From positions 1 through 50,108 of the forward strand of contig CAJUJI010000003.1 of the NCBI GenBank assembly GCA_910586875.1: a stretch of DNA of 50,108 nt, in the 5' to 3' direction. A program made the position numbers and the translations under genes. This document shows, piece after piece, positions 34,390 through 42,466 of this stretch. This DNA is from an uncultured Anaerotruncus sp. (GTDB lineage Bacteria; Bacillota; Clostridia; Oscillospirales; Ruminococcaceae). Each line of letters opens with the position of its first letter. Within the stretch, counting starts at the first letter, position 1. The notes beneath the pieces are model-generated. The model was not told where the DNA came from, did no database searches, and saw only the letters and a program-made list of their open reading frames with translations.

Positions 34390-36336
34390 ATGCGGTGTAT
34401 TGCATTGGCGGGAAATCCAAACTGTGGGAAAACCACCCTGTTTAACCGGCTGACCGGTGCACGCCAGAAGGTTGGCAATTGGGCGGGTGTCACCATAGAG
34501 CGTAAGGAGGGTACCTTCCAATTTGACGGGCAGCAGGTCCGGCTGATCGATCTGCCTGGATTGTATGCGCTTTCCTCCTACACGCTGGAGGAGCAGATCA
34601 CACGGGACTATCTCGACTCCGGAGAGGCGGATGTACTGCTAAATGTGATCGATGGAACCTCCCTGCGGCGAGGGCTGTATCTCACCCTCCAGCTGCGGGA
34701 ACGGGGCATCCCCATGGTTTGTGCAGTTGGCATGATCGACGAAGTGACAAAGTATGGCGGCCAAATCGACTGTGAAGCGCTCACGCAGCTGTTGGGGGTG
34801 CCTGTTTTGCCCATCTGCGCCCGCAGCGGAGAAGGATTGCCCGCACTGTGCCGCCAGCTCTTATGCAGGATGCCGCCGCCAGCGCCGCTTAGGTATGGGC
34901 TCTCTCTGGAAAATGCGCTGGAGCAGCTCGCCGCTGTGCTGCCTGGGACAAGCCGTGCACAGCGGCTCACCGCATTGGAACAAGGCGATCCAAAGCAGGT
35001 TTTGCCGTTTCAGCGCACCTATGAGGCCATCTGCGGATATGACGCCGAAACCGCCGTCGCCAGCGAGCGCTACCGCTGTATCGACCGGATGGTGGGCACT
35101 GCGTCAGTCCCCATGCGGCAGAGCTTCCGGCGCAGCGACCGGATTGACCGGTTGCTGCTCAATCGCTGGCTGGCGTTCCCAAGCTTTTTGGGCATGATGC
35201 TGCTGGTGCTGTGGATCTGTTTTGGCAGCTTTGGAAACGGTCTGAAGGCCGGGGCGGAGGCGCTTTGGGCACATCAAGTGGCTGTCGTAGATTGGCTGTT
35301 GGGAGGTTGGCAGATTGCCGCCCCATTGCGGCAGCTCATTATAGAGGGCGCTTTGGCAGGGCTAGGGAATATTCTGACATTTTTGCCGCAAATCTGCTGC
35401 ATGTTTTTGTTTCTGACTCTGTTGGAGGAATGCGGATATCTGGCACGCGCCGCCTTTCTGATGGATTTGCCGCTACGCCGGATCGGGTTGACAGGCAAAT
35501 CGGTCATTCCCTTGCTGCTGGGCTTTGGCTGCACAACCTCCGCTGTGATGGCGGCGCGCACCCTTAGCAGCGAACGGGACCGCTGTATGACCATCCTTCT
35601 GACACCTTTTTTATCATGCAGCGCCCGATTCCCCGTTTATGCGCTGTTGACCGGCGCATTTTTTCCCCAGCAGCAAGGGCTTGCTGTTTTGCTATTGTAT
35701 CTGCTGGGAGCGGCTGTGATGGTCTTTTACGGATGGCTGCTGTACAAGGGTCCCTTTCGGAAGGGCGGCACTCCTTTTTTAATGGAGTTCCCGCCTTATC
35801 GCCTGCCCTCGCTGCGAAACCTGCTGCAAAATACCTGGGGACGCTGTTGGGACTTTCTGCGCAAGGCGGGAACCGTGTTATTTCTGCTCAGCATCGGTAT
35901 TTGGCTGATGCAGCATTTCGATTTTAGACTGCACTACACCGACCAAATAGACACCAGCTTATTCGGATGGCTAGGAGACAAGCTTGCACCGTTGTTTGCG
36001 CCGTTGGGCTTTGGCAATCGCATGGCGGCGGTTGCGCTGCTGGCAGGACTTGCCGCAAAGGAGGCGATTGTTTCTGCATTTGGTGTAAGCTGTGCAGCGG
36101 CCTCGCCTGCGGCTTTGAGCGCGGCGCTGCATGAATTGTTTACACCGCTGTCAGCCGCCGCATTCCTGGCCTTTTGCGCGCTTTATACCCCCTGTATCTC
36201 AGCGCTTGCTGTTCTTCACCGCGAACTGGGCAGCACAAAAAAATGGCTGCTTGCGGTTGTGGGGCAAACCGGCGTTGCCTATCTGGTGGCATTGGCCGTT
36301 TATCAAGCTGGCACCCTATGGCAGAATTTATTTTAA
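34390..36336 (+). CDS. feoB: Ferrous iron transporter FeoB with variant G4 motif
   Basis: A 648-residue FeoB. The N-terminal G domain has G1 GNPNCGKTT (8-16), G2 NWAGVTIE, G3 DLPGLYAL and G5 CARSGEG. The membrane part has two gate regions (LEECGYLARAAFLMD, LLLGFGCTTSAVMAARTL; AGLAAKEAIVSAFGV). At G4 the usual NxxD reads GMID (Gly114), unlike the family. No feoA is adjacent. ATG 34384 touches the SD, whereas ATG 34390 is six bases away and is preferred. A long in-frame extension to 34204 overlaps the MATE gene and is not coding. Confidence 0.92.
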   Translation: MRCIALAGNPNCGKTTLFNRLTGARQKVGNWAGVTIERKEGTFQFDGQQVRLIDLPGLYALSSYTLEEQITRDYLDSGEADVLLNVIDGTSLRRGLYLTLQLRERGIPMVCAVGMIDEVTKYGGQIDCEALTQLLGVPVLPICARSGEGLPALCRQLLCRMPPPAPLRYGLSLENALEQLAAVLPGTSRAQRLTALEQGDPKQVLPFQRTYEAICGYDAETAVASERYRCIDRMVGTASVPMRQSFRRSDRIDRLLLNRWLAFPSFLGMMLLVLWICFGSFGNGLKAGAEALWAHQVAVVDWLLGGWQIAAPLRQLIIEGALAGLGNILTFLPQICCMFLFLTLLEECGYLARAAFLMDLPLRRIGLTGKSVIPLLLGFGCTTSAVMAARTLSSERDRCMTILLTPFLSCSARFPVYALLTGAFFPQQQGLAVLLLYLLGAAVMVFYGWLLYKGPFRKGGTPFLMEFPPYRLPSLRNLLQNTWGRCWDFLRKAGTVLFLLSIGIWLMQHFDFRLHYTDQIDTSLFGWLGDKLAPLFAPLGFGNRMAAVALLAGLAAKEAIVSAFGVSCAAASPAALSAALHELFTPLSAAAFLAFCALYTPCISALAVLHRELGSTKKWLLAVVGQTGVAYLVALAVYQAGTLWQNLF

Positions 36337-36349
36337 AGAGGCATCATAC

Positions 36350-36410
36350 AAAAAAGCAAGTCCTTTCGGACTTGCTTTTTTACGATCTGGGACGCGCTCT
36401 GGGTCCTATC
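36350..36410. repeat. Terminator plus downstream hairpin region, dispersed composite copy 2
   Basis: AAAAAAGCAAGTCC, loop TTTC, GGACTTGCTTTTTT (36350-36381), a strong terminator for feoB and for the converging WYL gene. The following TACGATCTGGGACGCG resembles the TGCGACCAGGGGCGCC that follows the terminator at 20228-20264. Confidence 0.75.
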
Positions 36411-36440
36411 ATCTCCTTTGGAAAGGAAGCCGCTGTTTCT

Positions 36441-37427
36441 CTATGTGTCTTTTGGCTGATGAATCAGCCAATACTGCTTTTGCACCCGCTCTTTGACCTG
36501 CTTTAGAAAATGTTCCGGCCCCAGCACACGAACCACCGGCCCAAATTGCAACAGCCGGATCAGCAGCTCTGTTTCCTGGGCGGGGTCGTACCAAATAGAA
36601 CAGGTATACTCCTCCCGTTGCGGGTCATAGGAGGTCTGTTTTTGATAGCTCGCAAAGTGCAGCATACACCGTTCTAGTGCATTGCGCTCTTTATAAATCA
36701 AAAAGCGCACCGGCTCTGGGGAGAGTCTCAACCGCAGCCGCTCCTCCAGCTCCTCTTTCCGCTGCGGCCAACACTCCCGCGAGGGACGCAGCTCCTGCAC
36801 CCGCCCTAAATTGATGGTGTACAGCCTGCCCAGCCGGCCGCCAGTGATCCGCACCGCATACAGCCGGAACCGGTCGTCCTTGCGGGAATATTCCAAATGG
36901 CAGGGCAGGTAATCTGCGATCGTCTCCTGCGCGGGCGAGCGATAACGGATGCACAGCGCCTGCTTTTTTTGCATAGCCGTCGTTAGCTGGCGAAACCGCT
37001 CGCAATAGCCGGTGTCCTCATAGGGATCGCCGCTGCCGCACTGGTCAAAATCGTAAAAATCCTCCTGTAGATAAAGCGGCTTTACCGCCTCCAGCGCCTG
37101 TGCCAACTCCTGCTGCTGCGCGCCGGTTAAAAACAGCCGCATCCGCGGATCATCGAGCACCGCCCGCAGCCAGCTTTTTTGCAAGCCGGTCAGCGGCAGC
37201 TCTGCCAGATGCTTCACCCGTGCGCGCCAACCGTCCGCTTGCTGCTCCATCAGCCCCCATTCCTCTCCGGCCAGCCGCGGCAGCAGATACAGGCTGCTTT
37301 CTGCAAATGCGTAGGTATCCACCAGCTCGGACATCTCCGATAGGGAAAGCGGCACGGCTGTAGCGGCTTTCAGCACGCGCGACGCCACCTGATAATAGCA
37401 GCTGTATAGCTCGGAAAACAGCTCCAC
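36441..37427 (-). CDS. WYL domain protein, second of a pair
   Basis: A 328-residue protein with a WYL-like region (KKQALCIRYRSPAQETIADYLPCHLEYSRKDDRFRLYAVRITGG, about 165-208) and a WCX-like C-terminal part. I see no clear N-terminal helix-turn-helix. WYL proteins sense nucleic acids or small ligands and regulate genes. The GTG at 37427 overlaps the stop codon of the upstream WYL gene by one base (TAGTG), so the two are translated together and probably form a heteromer. It ends near the feoB terminator. Confidence 0.82.
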   Translation of the reverse strand: MELFSELYSCYYQVASRVLKAATAVPLSLSEMSELVDTYAFAESSLYLLPRLAGEEWGLMEQQADGWRARVKHLAELPLTGLQKSWLRAVLDDPRMRLFLTGAQQQELAQALEAVKPLYLQEDFYDFDQCGSGDPYEDTGYCERFRQLTTAMQKKQALCIRYRSPAQETIADYLPCHLEYSRKDDRFRLYAVRITGGRLGRLYTINLGRVQELRPSRECWPQRKEELEERLRLRLSPEPVRFLIYKERNALERCMLHFASYQKQTSYDPQREEYTCSIWYDPAQETELLIRLLQFGPVVRVLGPEHFLKQVKERVQKQYWLIHQPKDT

Positions 37428-38665
37428 TATGCGCCTTCCTCCCCAAAATACATCTGGTACATCCGGTCTACGTCCCGATAAAATTTCGCAACAATCGCCT
37501 GGTTGGAGCCCTCCACCGACAGGATACGCCCCGTAAAGGTTTTGACCCAGGGGAGCATTTCGTTGGTGTCAAAGCTGTTGATGCTGTACAGCCACTGGTC
37601 TCCCTCTAGCGCGAGCAGCTCCCCGCCGCGCCCTTCCCTGCGCAGACGCTCGAGCACGTACCCTTCCCTGCGCGGGTCCACCCGCAGCTTCATATACAGC
37701 TGCTCCTTGCGGTTTTTGCCGCCGAATGAAACGCCCCAGCAGGCGGGCAGATTCGCCGCCAACCGCTCCCGCAGCCGGCCTGCGTTCGGGTCGTGCTCGC
37801 CAGGCAGCACCTGCTGAATATAATCGATGCGCATATTGTGAAAGCGGTGGAGGCGGTGCTCATAAACGCAAAGATACTGCCGTCCGCTTTGGGTGCCACT
37901 CAAAATACGCAATGGTGTTGCCAGCATCACGGTTGTTTTTCCATGGCGCGGGCTGCATGATTCAATGCAGGCACAGCGTCCCTCGCGAATTAGGCCCAAC
38001 AGCCGGTAAAGAATCCCATCGTCCAATGTATGGATCATAAAATAGTGTTTAAACCAAAACCGGTCGTTCTCCAGATGCCGCCAATCCAAAATGGTACTGC
38101 CAACAAAGCCAAACGGCGCCACCCCTTGAAAGAACTTGACCGCCTCAAACAGCGCCGCAGCACCTTTACAGCTTGAAACGCCATCCTCCCGCAGCCGGTA
38201 GCGCAGCGAGCGCCCCTGCCGCTCGGCGCACAGCACCTCCTGTGCCAGATACTCCCGCAGCTTGCCCCGCACCGTCTGTGGGTCGATATCCACACCGTAG
38301 CGTTTGGAAATCTTCTCTGAAAGCTCATCTGCGGTGTACGCCGCGCCATCTGCAAGCAGCTCCTGCAAAAAGAAATGTAGCCGGATATCATTGCGGGTAA
38401 AGCTTTTCGACTTCCATGCGGCATAAAGCGGATTTTGCGGCACCCGCGCGCTATCCAGTGACAGAAACACCCGCTTGCCATGCGTGGAATAATCCCAATG
38501 CAGATATTCCGACAGCCAGCTTTGAATCCGCCGGCGCTCGTTGTCGTAGGTGCGGGCGCTCTTATAGGTGTACTCCTCCCGACTTTTGAAGCCATACAAA
38601 TAAAAGTCCCGCATATACGCCCGTATTTTATCAAAGCTTTTAATCAGCTCGCTGAACTCCGCCAT
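37427..38665 (-). CDS. WYL domain transcriptional regulator, first of a pair
   Basis: A 412-residue protein. The N-terminal half carries DNA-binding-like helices (YTYKSARTYDNERRRIQSWLSEYL; AYTADELSEKISKRYGVDIDPQTVRGKLREYL), followed by a WYL region (IREGRCACIESCSPRHGKTTVMLATPLRI, RQYLCVYEHRLHRFHNMRIDYI). A C-terminal WCX-like extension follows. The start at 38665 lies two bases past the stop of the PstS-like gene with GGGGGC upstream. With its partner it may control phosphate or other genes; the target is unknown. Confidence 0.82.
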   Translation of the reverse strand: MAEFSELIKSFDKIRAYMRDFYLYGFKSREEYTYKSARTYDNERRRIQSWLSEYLHWDYSTHGKRVFLSLDSARVPQNPLYAAWKSKSFTRNDIRLHFFLQELLADGAAYTADELSEKISKRYGVDIDPQTVRGKLREYLAQEVLCAERQGRSLRYRLREDGVSSCKGAAALFEAVKFFQGVAPFGFVGSTILDWRHLENDRFWFKHYFMIHTLDDGILYRLLGLIREGRCACIESCSPRHGKTTVMLATPLRILSGTQSGRQYLCVYEHRLHRFHNMRIDYIQQVLPGEHDPNAGRLRERLAANLPACWGVSFGGKNRKEQLYMKLRVDPRREGYVLERLRREGRGGELLALEGDQWLYSINSFDTNEMLPWVKTFTGRILSVEGSNQAIVAKFYRDVDRMYQMYFGEEGA

Positions 38666-38669
38666 GTGT

Positions 38670-39908
38670 CTAGCCCCCTTCCAGCCCCACATAGCCGGTC
38701 TGCTCGATCAGCTGTTGACCCTGCGGTGAACAAATCCATTCCAGCAGCACCGGTACATTGAGATTGCGGCAGCGGTCGGTGCTCACCGCATAAAAATTGG
38801 CGGTAAGCGGATACGTTCCGTTTTGGATGCTTTCGCGGTTGGGATAAACGCCATCCACACAAAGCAGCTTGATCTGGCTGTTTTGCACCATCTCGGTACA
38901 GAAAAACCGGAAGGAATATCCCAGCGCATTCCGATGATTTTTATAGTCCGCAGTCTGCTCGATGATGCCGCCCATCGGATTGATCAGATCCTCCTGTAGC
39001 GGCTCGATCAACCGTTTGCCCTCCATCAGCTTTTCCAGCATGGTCTGGCTGCCGCTGCCCTTTGGACGCTGAAACGCCCGTATCGCCTGTTTGCGGCCGC
39101 CCACCTCACTCCAGTTGGTCAGCGCACCGCTGTAAATATCCTGAATCTGCGCAACCGTCAGCCCATCCACCGGATTTTTCGCATTGACAAAAAAGACAAA
39201 CGCCTCCCTGCCGATGGGGGTCAGCAGTAGCTTTACCCCCTGTGCTGCGGCCGCGTCCAGCTGCGCTTGGGAGGGCCCCGCTACAAAGATCACATCTGTC
39301 TCCCCTGCAATCAGCCGCTCGTAGGCTTTCACGGTGTTGGTGTAGCGCACCGGCCCACGCTCCGCATAAACCGGATAGTCTCCCTGCGGATAAACCGCCT
39401 GCACAAATGCGGACATCACCGGATATAGCGCCAGCGCACAGTCCACCCGCGGCAGATTTTCCTTTAGCTGTAACGTGGCGGGCTGCTGTAACACTGCTAC
39501 CTTCGAGCCCTGCTCAAACGGCTGATACTGGCGCAGGTCCAGTTCTCCACTGACGGTGGGAATATTCTTCTGCACCTGTTGGTAAACAAACCTGCCAGCA
39601 CCGCCAGCGATTGCCGCCACCGCAACCCCGATCAACAGCCAACGCGCTATTTGCGGCAGCCGGCGCAATCCCCAAATTTTCAGTTGGAGCAACAGCAGCC
39701 CATCCAGTAGCAGTACAACCCCCGCCAACGCCACCATTGGGTCAATCATGATGGAGAGAAACAGCAGCGGTAGTACCGAAAAGGTCCATGCAAATCCAAT
39801 CGACAGAATCGATAGCGCACCGCGTCCCAGCCACTTCCAAACGCCCTGCCGTTCAATCCCCAGAATGGCAAGGGCGATCAGCGCTATAAAAACCAGCAAA
39901 GCTCTCAT
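38670..39908 (-). CDS. Membrane-anchored PstS-like substrate-binding protein
   Basis: A 412-residue protein with three or four N-terminal hydrophobic segments (about 1-110) and then a PBP-like domain: ALYPVMSAFVQAVYP, GETDVIFVAGPSQAQLDAAAAQG, GREAFVFFVNAKNPVDGLTVAQIQDIYSGALTNWSEVGG, RPKGSGSQTMLEKLM. These are PstS features, with GSGSQ in the anion-binding position. No pst permease or ATPase is beside it. The following two genes are WYL regulators, so it may act as a sensor rather than a transporter part. Promoter TTGCAA-17-TAGAAT. Confidence 0.83.
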   Translation of the reverse strand: MRALLVFIALIALAILGIERQGVWKWLGRGALSILSIGFAWTFSVLPLLFLSIMIDPMVALAGVVLLLDGLLLLQLKIWGLRRLPQIARWLLIGVAVAAIAGGAGRFVYQQVQKNIPTVSGELDLRQYQPFEQGSKVAVLQQPATLQLKENLPRVDCALALYPVMSAFVQAVYPQGDYPVYAERGPVRYTNTVKAYERLIAGETDVIFVAGPSQAQLDAAAAQGVKLLLTPIGREAFVFFVNAKNPVDGLTVAQIQDIYSGALTNWSEVGGRKQAIRAFQRPKGSGSQTMLEKLMEGKRLIEPLQEDLINPMGGIIEQTADYKNHRNALGYSFRFFCTEMVQNSQIKLLCVDGVYPNRESIQNGTYPLTANFYAVSTDRCRNLNVPVLLEWICSPQGQQLIEQTGYVGLEGG

Positions 39909-39944
39909 CTGTTCAAAATCCCCCAACGCAAAACTTCTTTCTTT

Positions 39945-39973
39945 ATTCTACCATTCCAATAGACAGTTTGCAA
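39945..39973 (-). promoter_or_regulatory. Promoter of the PstS-like/WYL operon
   Basis: Minus-strand -35 TTGCAA (39973-39968), 17-bp spacer, -10 TAGAAT (39950-39945). Confidence 0.65.
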
Positions 39974-40085
39974 GCTCGCAACTTTTTTTAAATGATTCCT
40001 GTATCGGTGGTTGGTATACTGTTCCTATAAGAAGATTTTGCCTGTGACAGCAAACGAAAATCTACAAAGGGAGTGTGCGTATCAC

Positions 40086-41318
40086 ATGTACGTGATTTAT
40101 AATGATAAAACCCGCCGCCCAATCAAAGTGTGGCTTGAGAAGGATGTTCTGCCGGAAGAAACCTGCATGGCACAGGCATACAACCTATCGCAGCTACCGT
40201 TTCTGCACAAATGGGCCTGTCTGATGCCGGACACCCACACCGGCAAGGGGATGCCGATTGGCGGCGTTATCGCGACCGATGGGGTAGTGATCCCAAACGC
40301 GGTTGGAGTGGATATCGGCTGCGGGATGGCCTTCACCGCCACAAATCTGCGCGCGGGGCTGCTGCGGGAGATCACAACCCCCAACGGAACACTGCTGCAA
40401 GGAATGATCGGCGACATCCTGCGCAACATACCGGTCGGCTTTGCGCATCATAAACAGCCTCGCCCCTGCTATACGATGGATCAGGCTGTCTATGAGATTG
40501 AAAAATACGAGCCGGACGGTGAACTATTGGGGCTGTTGGACGCAGGCGCTTTTCAGGTTGGAACGCTGGGCGGCGGCAATCATTTTATCGAGCTGCAAGA
40601 GGATGACGACGGCTATTTGGGTATCATGATCCATTCTGGCAGCCGTAACATCGGCAAAACGGTCTGTGATTATTTCCACAACAAGGCCAGAGCGCTCAAC
40701 CAGCGTTGGCATAGCGCTGTACCCGATGAGGCGCGGCTTGCATTCCTGCCGGTTGAGACGCCGGAAGGGCAGCAGTACATCCACTGGATGGAGCTGGCGC
40801 TGGCGTTTGCGTATGAAAACCGCGCAAAAATGATGCTGGAGGTTCGCTCAATTCTGGAAAAGTGGGTTGGCAAGTACACCCAAGAGCAGCTTTCTTATTC
40901 GCATGAAATTAACTGCCATCACAATTATGCAGCACCGGAAACCCACTACGGCAAGCAGGTCTGGGTGCACCGCAAGGGCGCAACCCGCGCCGAAAATGGA
41001 GAACTCGCAGTGATTCCCGGCGCGATGGGCTCCTACAGCTATGTCGTAATCGGGCTGGGCAATCCGGAAAGCTTCTGTTCCTCCTCCCATGGGGCCGGCC
41101 GGCGTTACTCCCGCACCGGCGCGATGGCAGCATTTACCTGCGAGCAGGTGATGCACGATCTGCATGAGCGCGGGGTGGTACTTGGCAAGGGCCGCAAAGC
41201 CGACGTTGCGGAGGAATGCCGCTTTGCCTACAAGGACATCGATGAGGTCATGGCGCAGCAGACCGAGCTTGTACGGCCGGTCAAGCGGCTGCACACCATC
41301 GGCGTTGTAAAAGGTTGA
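40086..41318 (+). CDS. rtcB: RNA 3'-phosphate/5'-OH ligase RtcB
   Basis: RtcB of 410 residues joins RNA 2',3'-cyclic phosphate or 3'-phosphate ends to 5'-OH ends using GTP and Mn. Metal ligands lie in VDIGCG (75-80), GGGNHFIE (162-169) and CHHN; HSGSRNIG (183-190) and the guanylylated His in SSHGAGR (His335) are intact, so it should be active. GGGAG lies about 12 bases before the ATG. A TATACT at 40015-40020 is a possible -10, and I found no good sigma-54 promoter although rtcB uses one in E. coli. The tRNA-like RNA starts 38 bp after its stop. Confidence 0.95.
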   Translation: MYVIYNDKTRRPIKVWLEKDVLPEETCMAQAYNLSQLPFLHKWACLMPDTHTGKGMPIGGVIATDGVVIPNAVGVDIGCGMAFTATNLRAGLLREITTPNGTLLQGMIGDILRNIPVGFAHHKQPRPCYTMDQAVYEIEKYEPDGELLGLLDAGAFQVGTLGGGNHFIELQEDDDGYLGIMIHSGSRNIGKTVCDYFHNKARALNQRWHSAVPDEARLAFLPVETPEGQQYIHWMELALAFAYENRAKMMLEVRSILEKWVGKYTQEQLSYSHEINCHHNYAAPETHYGKQVWVHRKGATRAENGELAVIPGAMGSYSYVVIGLGNPESFCSSSHGAGRRYSRTGAMAAFTCEQVMHDLHERGVVLGKGRKADVAEECRFAYKDIDEVMAQQTELVRPVKRLHTIGVVKG

Positions 41319-41356
41319 TATCCCAGCCCGCGGCGGCATAGCCGCAGGCTTTCTCT

Positions 41357-41555
41357 ATCCCCTCATAGCTCAAAACGGAGAGAGCGCGGAAAAACGTTTG
41401 AAAGGGCCGGTCGCAGGCATCAGGTTCCAGAAGCACCGAAAGGCAGACCGCCGACGATGGGGCAGTTCCATCCGACTGAAACGTGTAGGGAAGCGGATTT
41501 TCCTGGCTTGCCATGCTTAGGAAACGGGTGCGGGTTCAAATCCCGCTGGGGGGAT
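41357..41555 (+). ncRNA. tRNA-like RNA with ~142-nt insert replacing the anticodon arm
   Basis: ATCCCCTCA (41357-41365) pairs with TGGGGGGAT (41547-41555; one G-T). TA follows as positions 8-9, then a D-arm GCTC/GAGC (41368-41371 with 41382-41385) with loop AAAACGGAGA holding GG, then G26. The T-arm GCGGG, TTCAAAT, CCCGC (41530-41546) abuts the acceptor strand. Elbow contacts all fit: U8-A14, A15-U48, G18G19 with TTC, T54-A58. Between them, 41387-41528 can form GGAAAAACGTTT paired with AAACGT and TTTTCC, a CGGTC/GACCG hairpin, and GATGG/CCATC whose loop CAGT may pair with ACTG. No CCA is encoded; TTTTT follows. Its function is unknown. Confidence 0.75.
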
Positions 41556-41660
41556 TTTTCAGCGGATCAGCAGTCCTTCTTGTCGATGCAACACGCATAT
41601 AAAGGCTTTTTTTGCTATATTAAATGCAAGAAAGGCTATATCATGGAAGGAGCATTTATT
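41556..41660 (+). other. Spacer after the tRNA-like RNA
   Basis: AT-rich stretch with TATATT at 41616-41621 as a possible weak -10 for the next gene. The T5 run at 41555-41559 right after the acceptor stem could end the RNA. Confidence 0.4.
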
Positions 41661-42107
41661 ATGGGGCATTGTATCCAGGCTATCATTGGTACGCGGCGGT
41701 CGGTTCAGGAACTGACCCATGACTGGGCTTGTGCAGAACAGGTTGTGCTGCCACAGGGGTATGTCATGATATTTTTAACCGACACCCTTTTTGATCGCAT
41801 TACAGAACGGTCAAACAAGTCCGATAGAGACCTTTCTCCCGTACTCACCTATTTAACCGAGGCAATCCATCTATTTTTACAGCAATATTCTCTGCACGGC
41901 CGCCTTGCTTACATCGAAACCGATTATTGCGGCGGGGTTGGGACACAAGCGGGCGCCCTCTATGAGAATGGGCAACTTCAAATTGCCCCATGCAGCGGGG
42001 AAAAAACGATAAATCTGCTATTAAGCGCGCTTGGCGTCCAATGCGAGCCTGGCAAGGATGCTTTTGACAGTCTCAATTTAGGGAAATACCGACACATGCC
42101 AGATTAG
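41661..42107 (+). CDS. Unknown protein downstream of the tRNA-like RNA
   Basis: A 148-residue soluble protein, MGHCIQAIIGTRRSVQEL..., with hydrophobic strand YVMIFLTDTLFDRI and a Cys/Gly-rich middle RLAYIETDYCGGVGTQAGALYENGQL. I do not recognise a family. The ATG at 41661 has GGAAGGAGC eight bases upstream; the frame is open back to 41457 but that part lies inside the RNA gene. Codon use is more AT-rich than its neighbours, which may point to transfer. It is followed at 32 bp by another small unknown gene. Confidence 0.75.
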   Translation: MGHCIQAIIGTRRSVQELTHDWACAEQVVLPQGYVMIFLTDTLFDRITERSNKSDRDLSPVLTYLTEAIHLFLQQYSLHGRLAYIETDYCGGVGTQAGALYENGQLQIAPCSGEKTINLLLSALGVQCEPGKDAFDSLNLGKYRHMPD

Positions 42108-42139
42108 CCTTTGCATAATACGTTTAAAGGAGGGGCCTT

Positions 42140-42466
42140 ATGCTGCCATTTGAACAGCTTGAGCAACTACAAAGCTGGCTGGAACGCCGCTTGGGAAGCT
42201 TCCTTTTGATTCACGAACGGCTTTGCTCCAACGGCGAGCATTTCGACCGGCACTTTACCTCGCACACCACGATGCAGCTGCAATTGGAGCAGATCTCGGT
42301 GCGCATCAGCGGTGCGCGGGTGATGCTATTGGGCGCAAACGGGACCCAATACGAATTAGCCGCTGATAATTTCTATCAAATACAGCTGCAAGAAAACCGC
42401 TGCATGATCTATGAAAGGCTGGGCAGCTGGGTGCGCTGCACAGAGATCCAGCGCATTTACAGGTAG
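42140..42466 (+). CDS. Unknown small protein
   Basis: A 108-residue protein, MLPFEQLEQLQSWLERRLG..., with an amphipathic N-terminal helix and a beta-rich rest (VRISGARVMLLGANGTQYELAADNFYQIQL, MIYERLGSWVRCTEIQRIYR). No signal peptide or known motif. AAAGGAGGGG lies just before the ATG. Its last ten bases overlap the converging end of the SUFU-domain gene, so the two strands interfere at this point. Confidence 0.75.
   Translation: MLPFEQLEQLQSWLERRLGSFLLIHERLCSNGEHFDRHFTSHTTMQLQLEQISVRISGARVMLLGANGTQYELAADNFYQIQLQENRCMIYERLGSWVRCTEIQRIYR

Noticed and set aside
40011-40085. Sigma-54 promoter for rtcB, by analogy with E. coli
   Set aside because: No GG-N10-GC element with correct flanks was found upstream of the gene.
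41387-41528. Group I intron inside a tRNA
   Set aside because: The insert is shorter than known group I introns and I see no P7 core; the flanks do not form a normal anticodon stem or supply U33.
41357-41555. Reading the tRNA-like RNA as tmRNA (ssrA)
   Set aside because: The insert is only about 142 nt, no CCA end is encoded, there is no tag-like reading frame ending in Ala-Leu-Ala-Ala, and the acceptor stem lacks the G-U pair needed for alanylation; tmRNA also has a degenerate D-arm, whereas this one is canonical.
41457-41660. N-terminal extension of the protein starting at 41661
   Set aside because: The open frame back to 41457 overlaps the T-arm and acceptor stem of the RNA; the only good ribosome site is before 41661.
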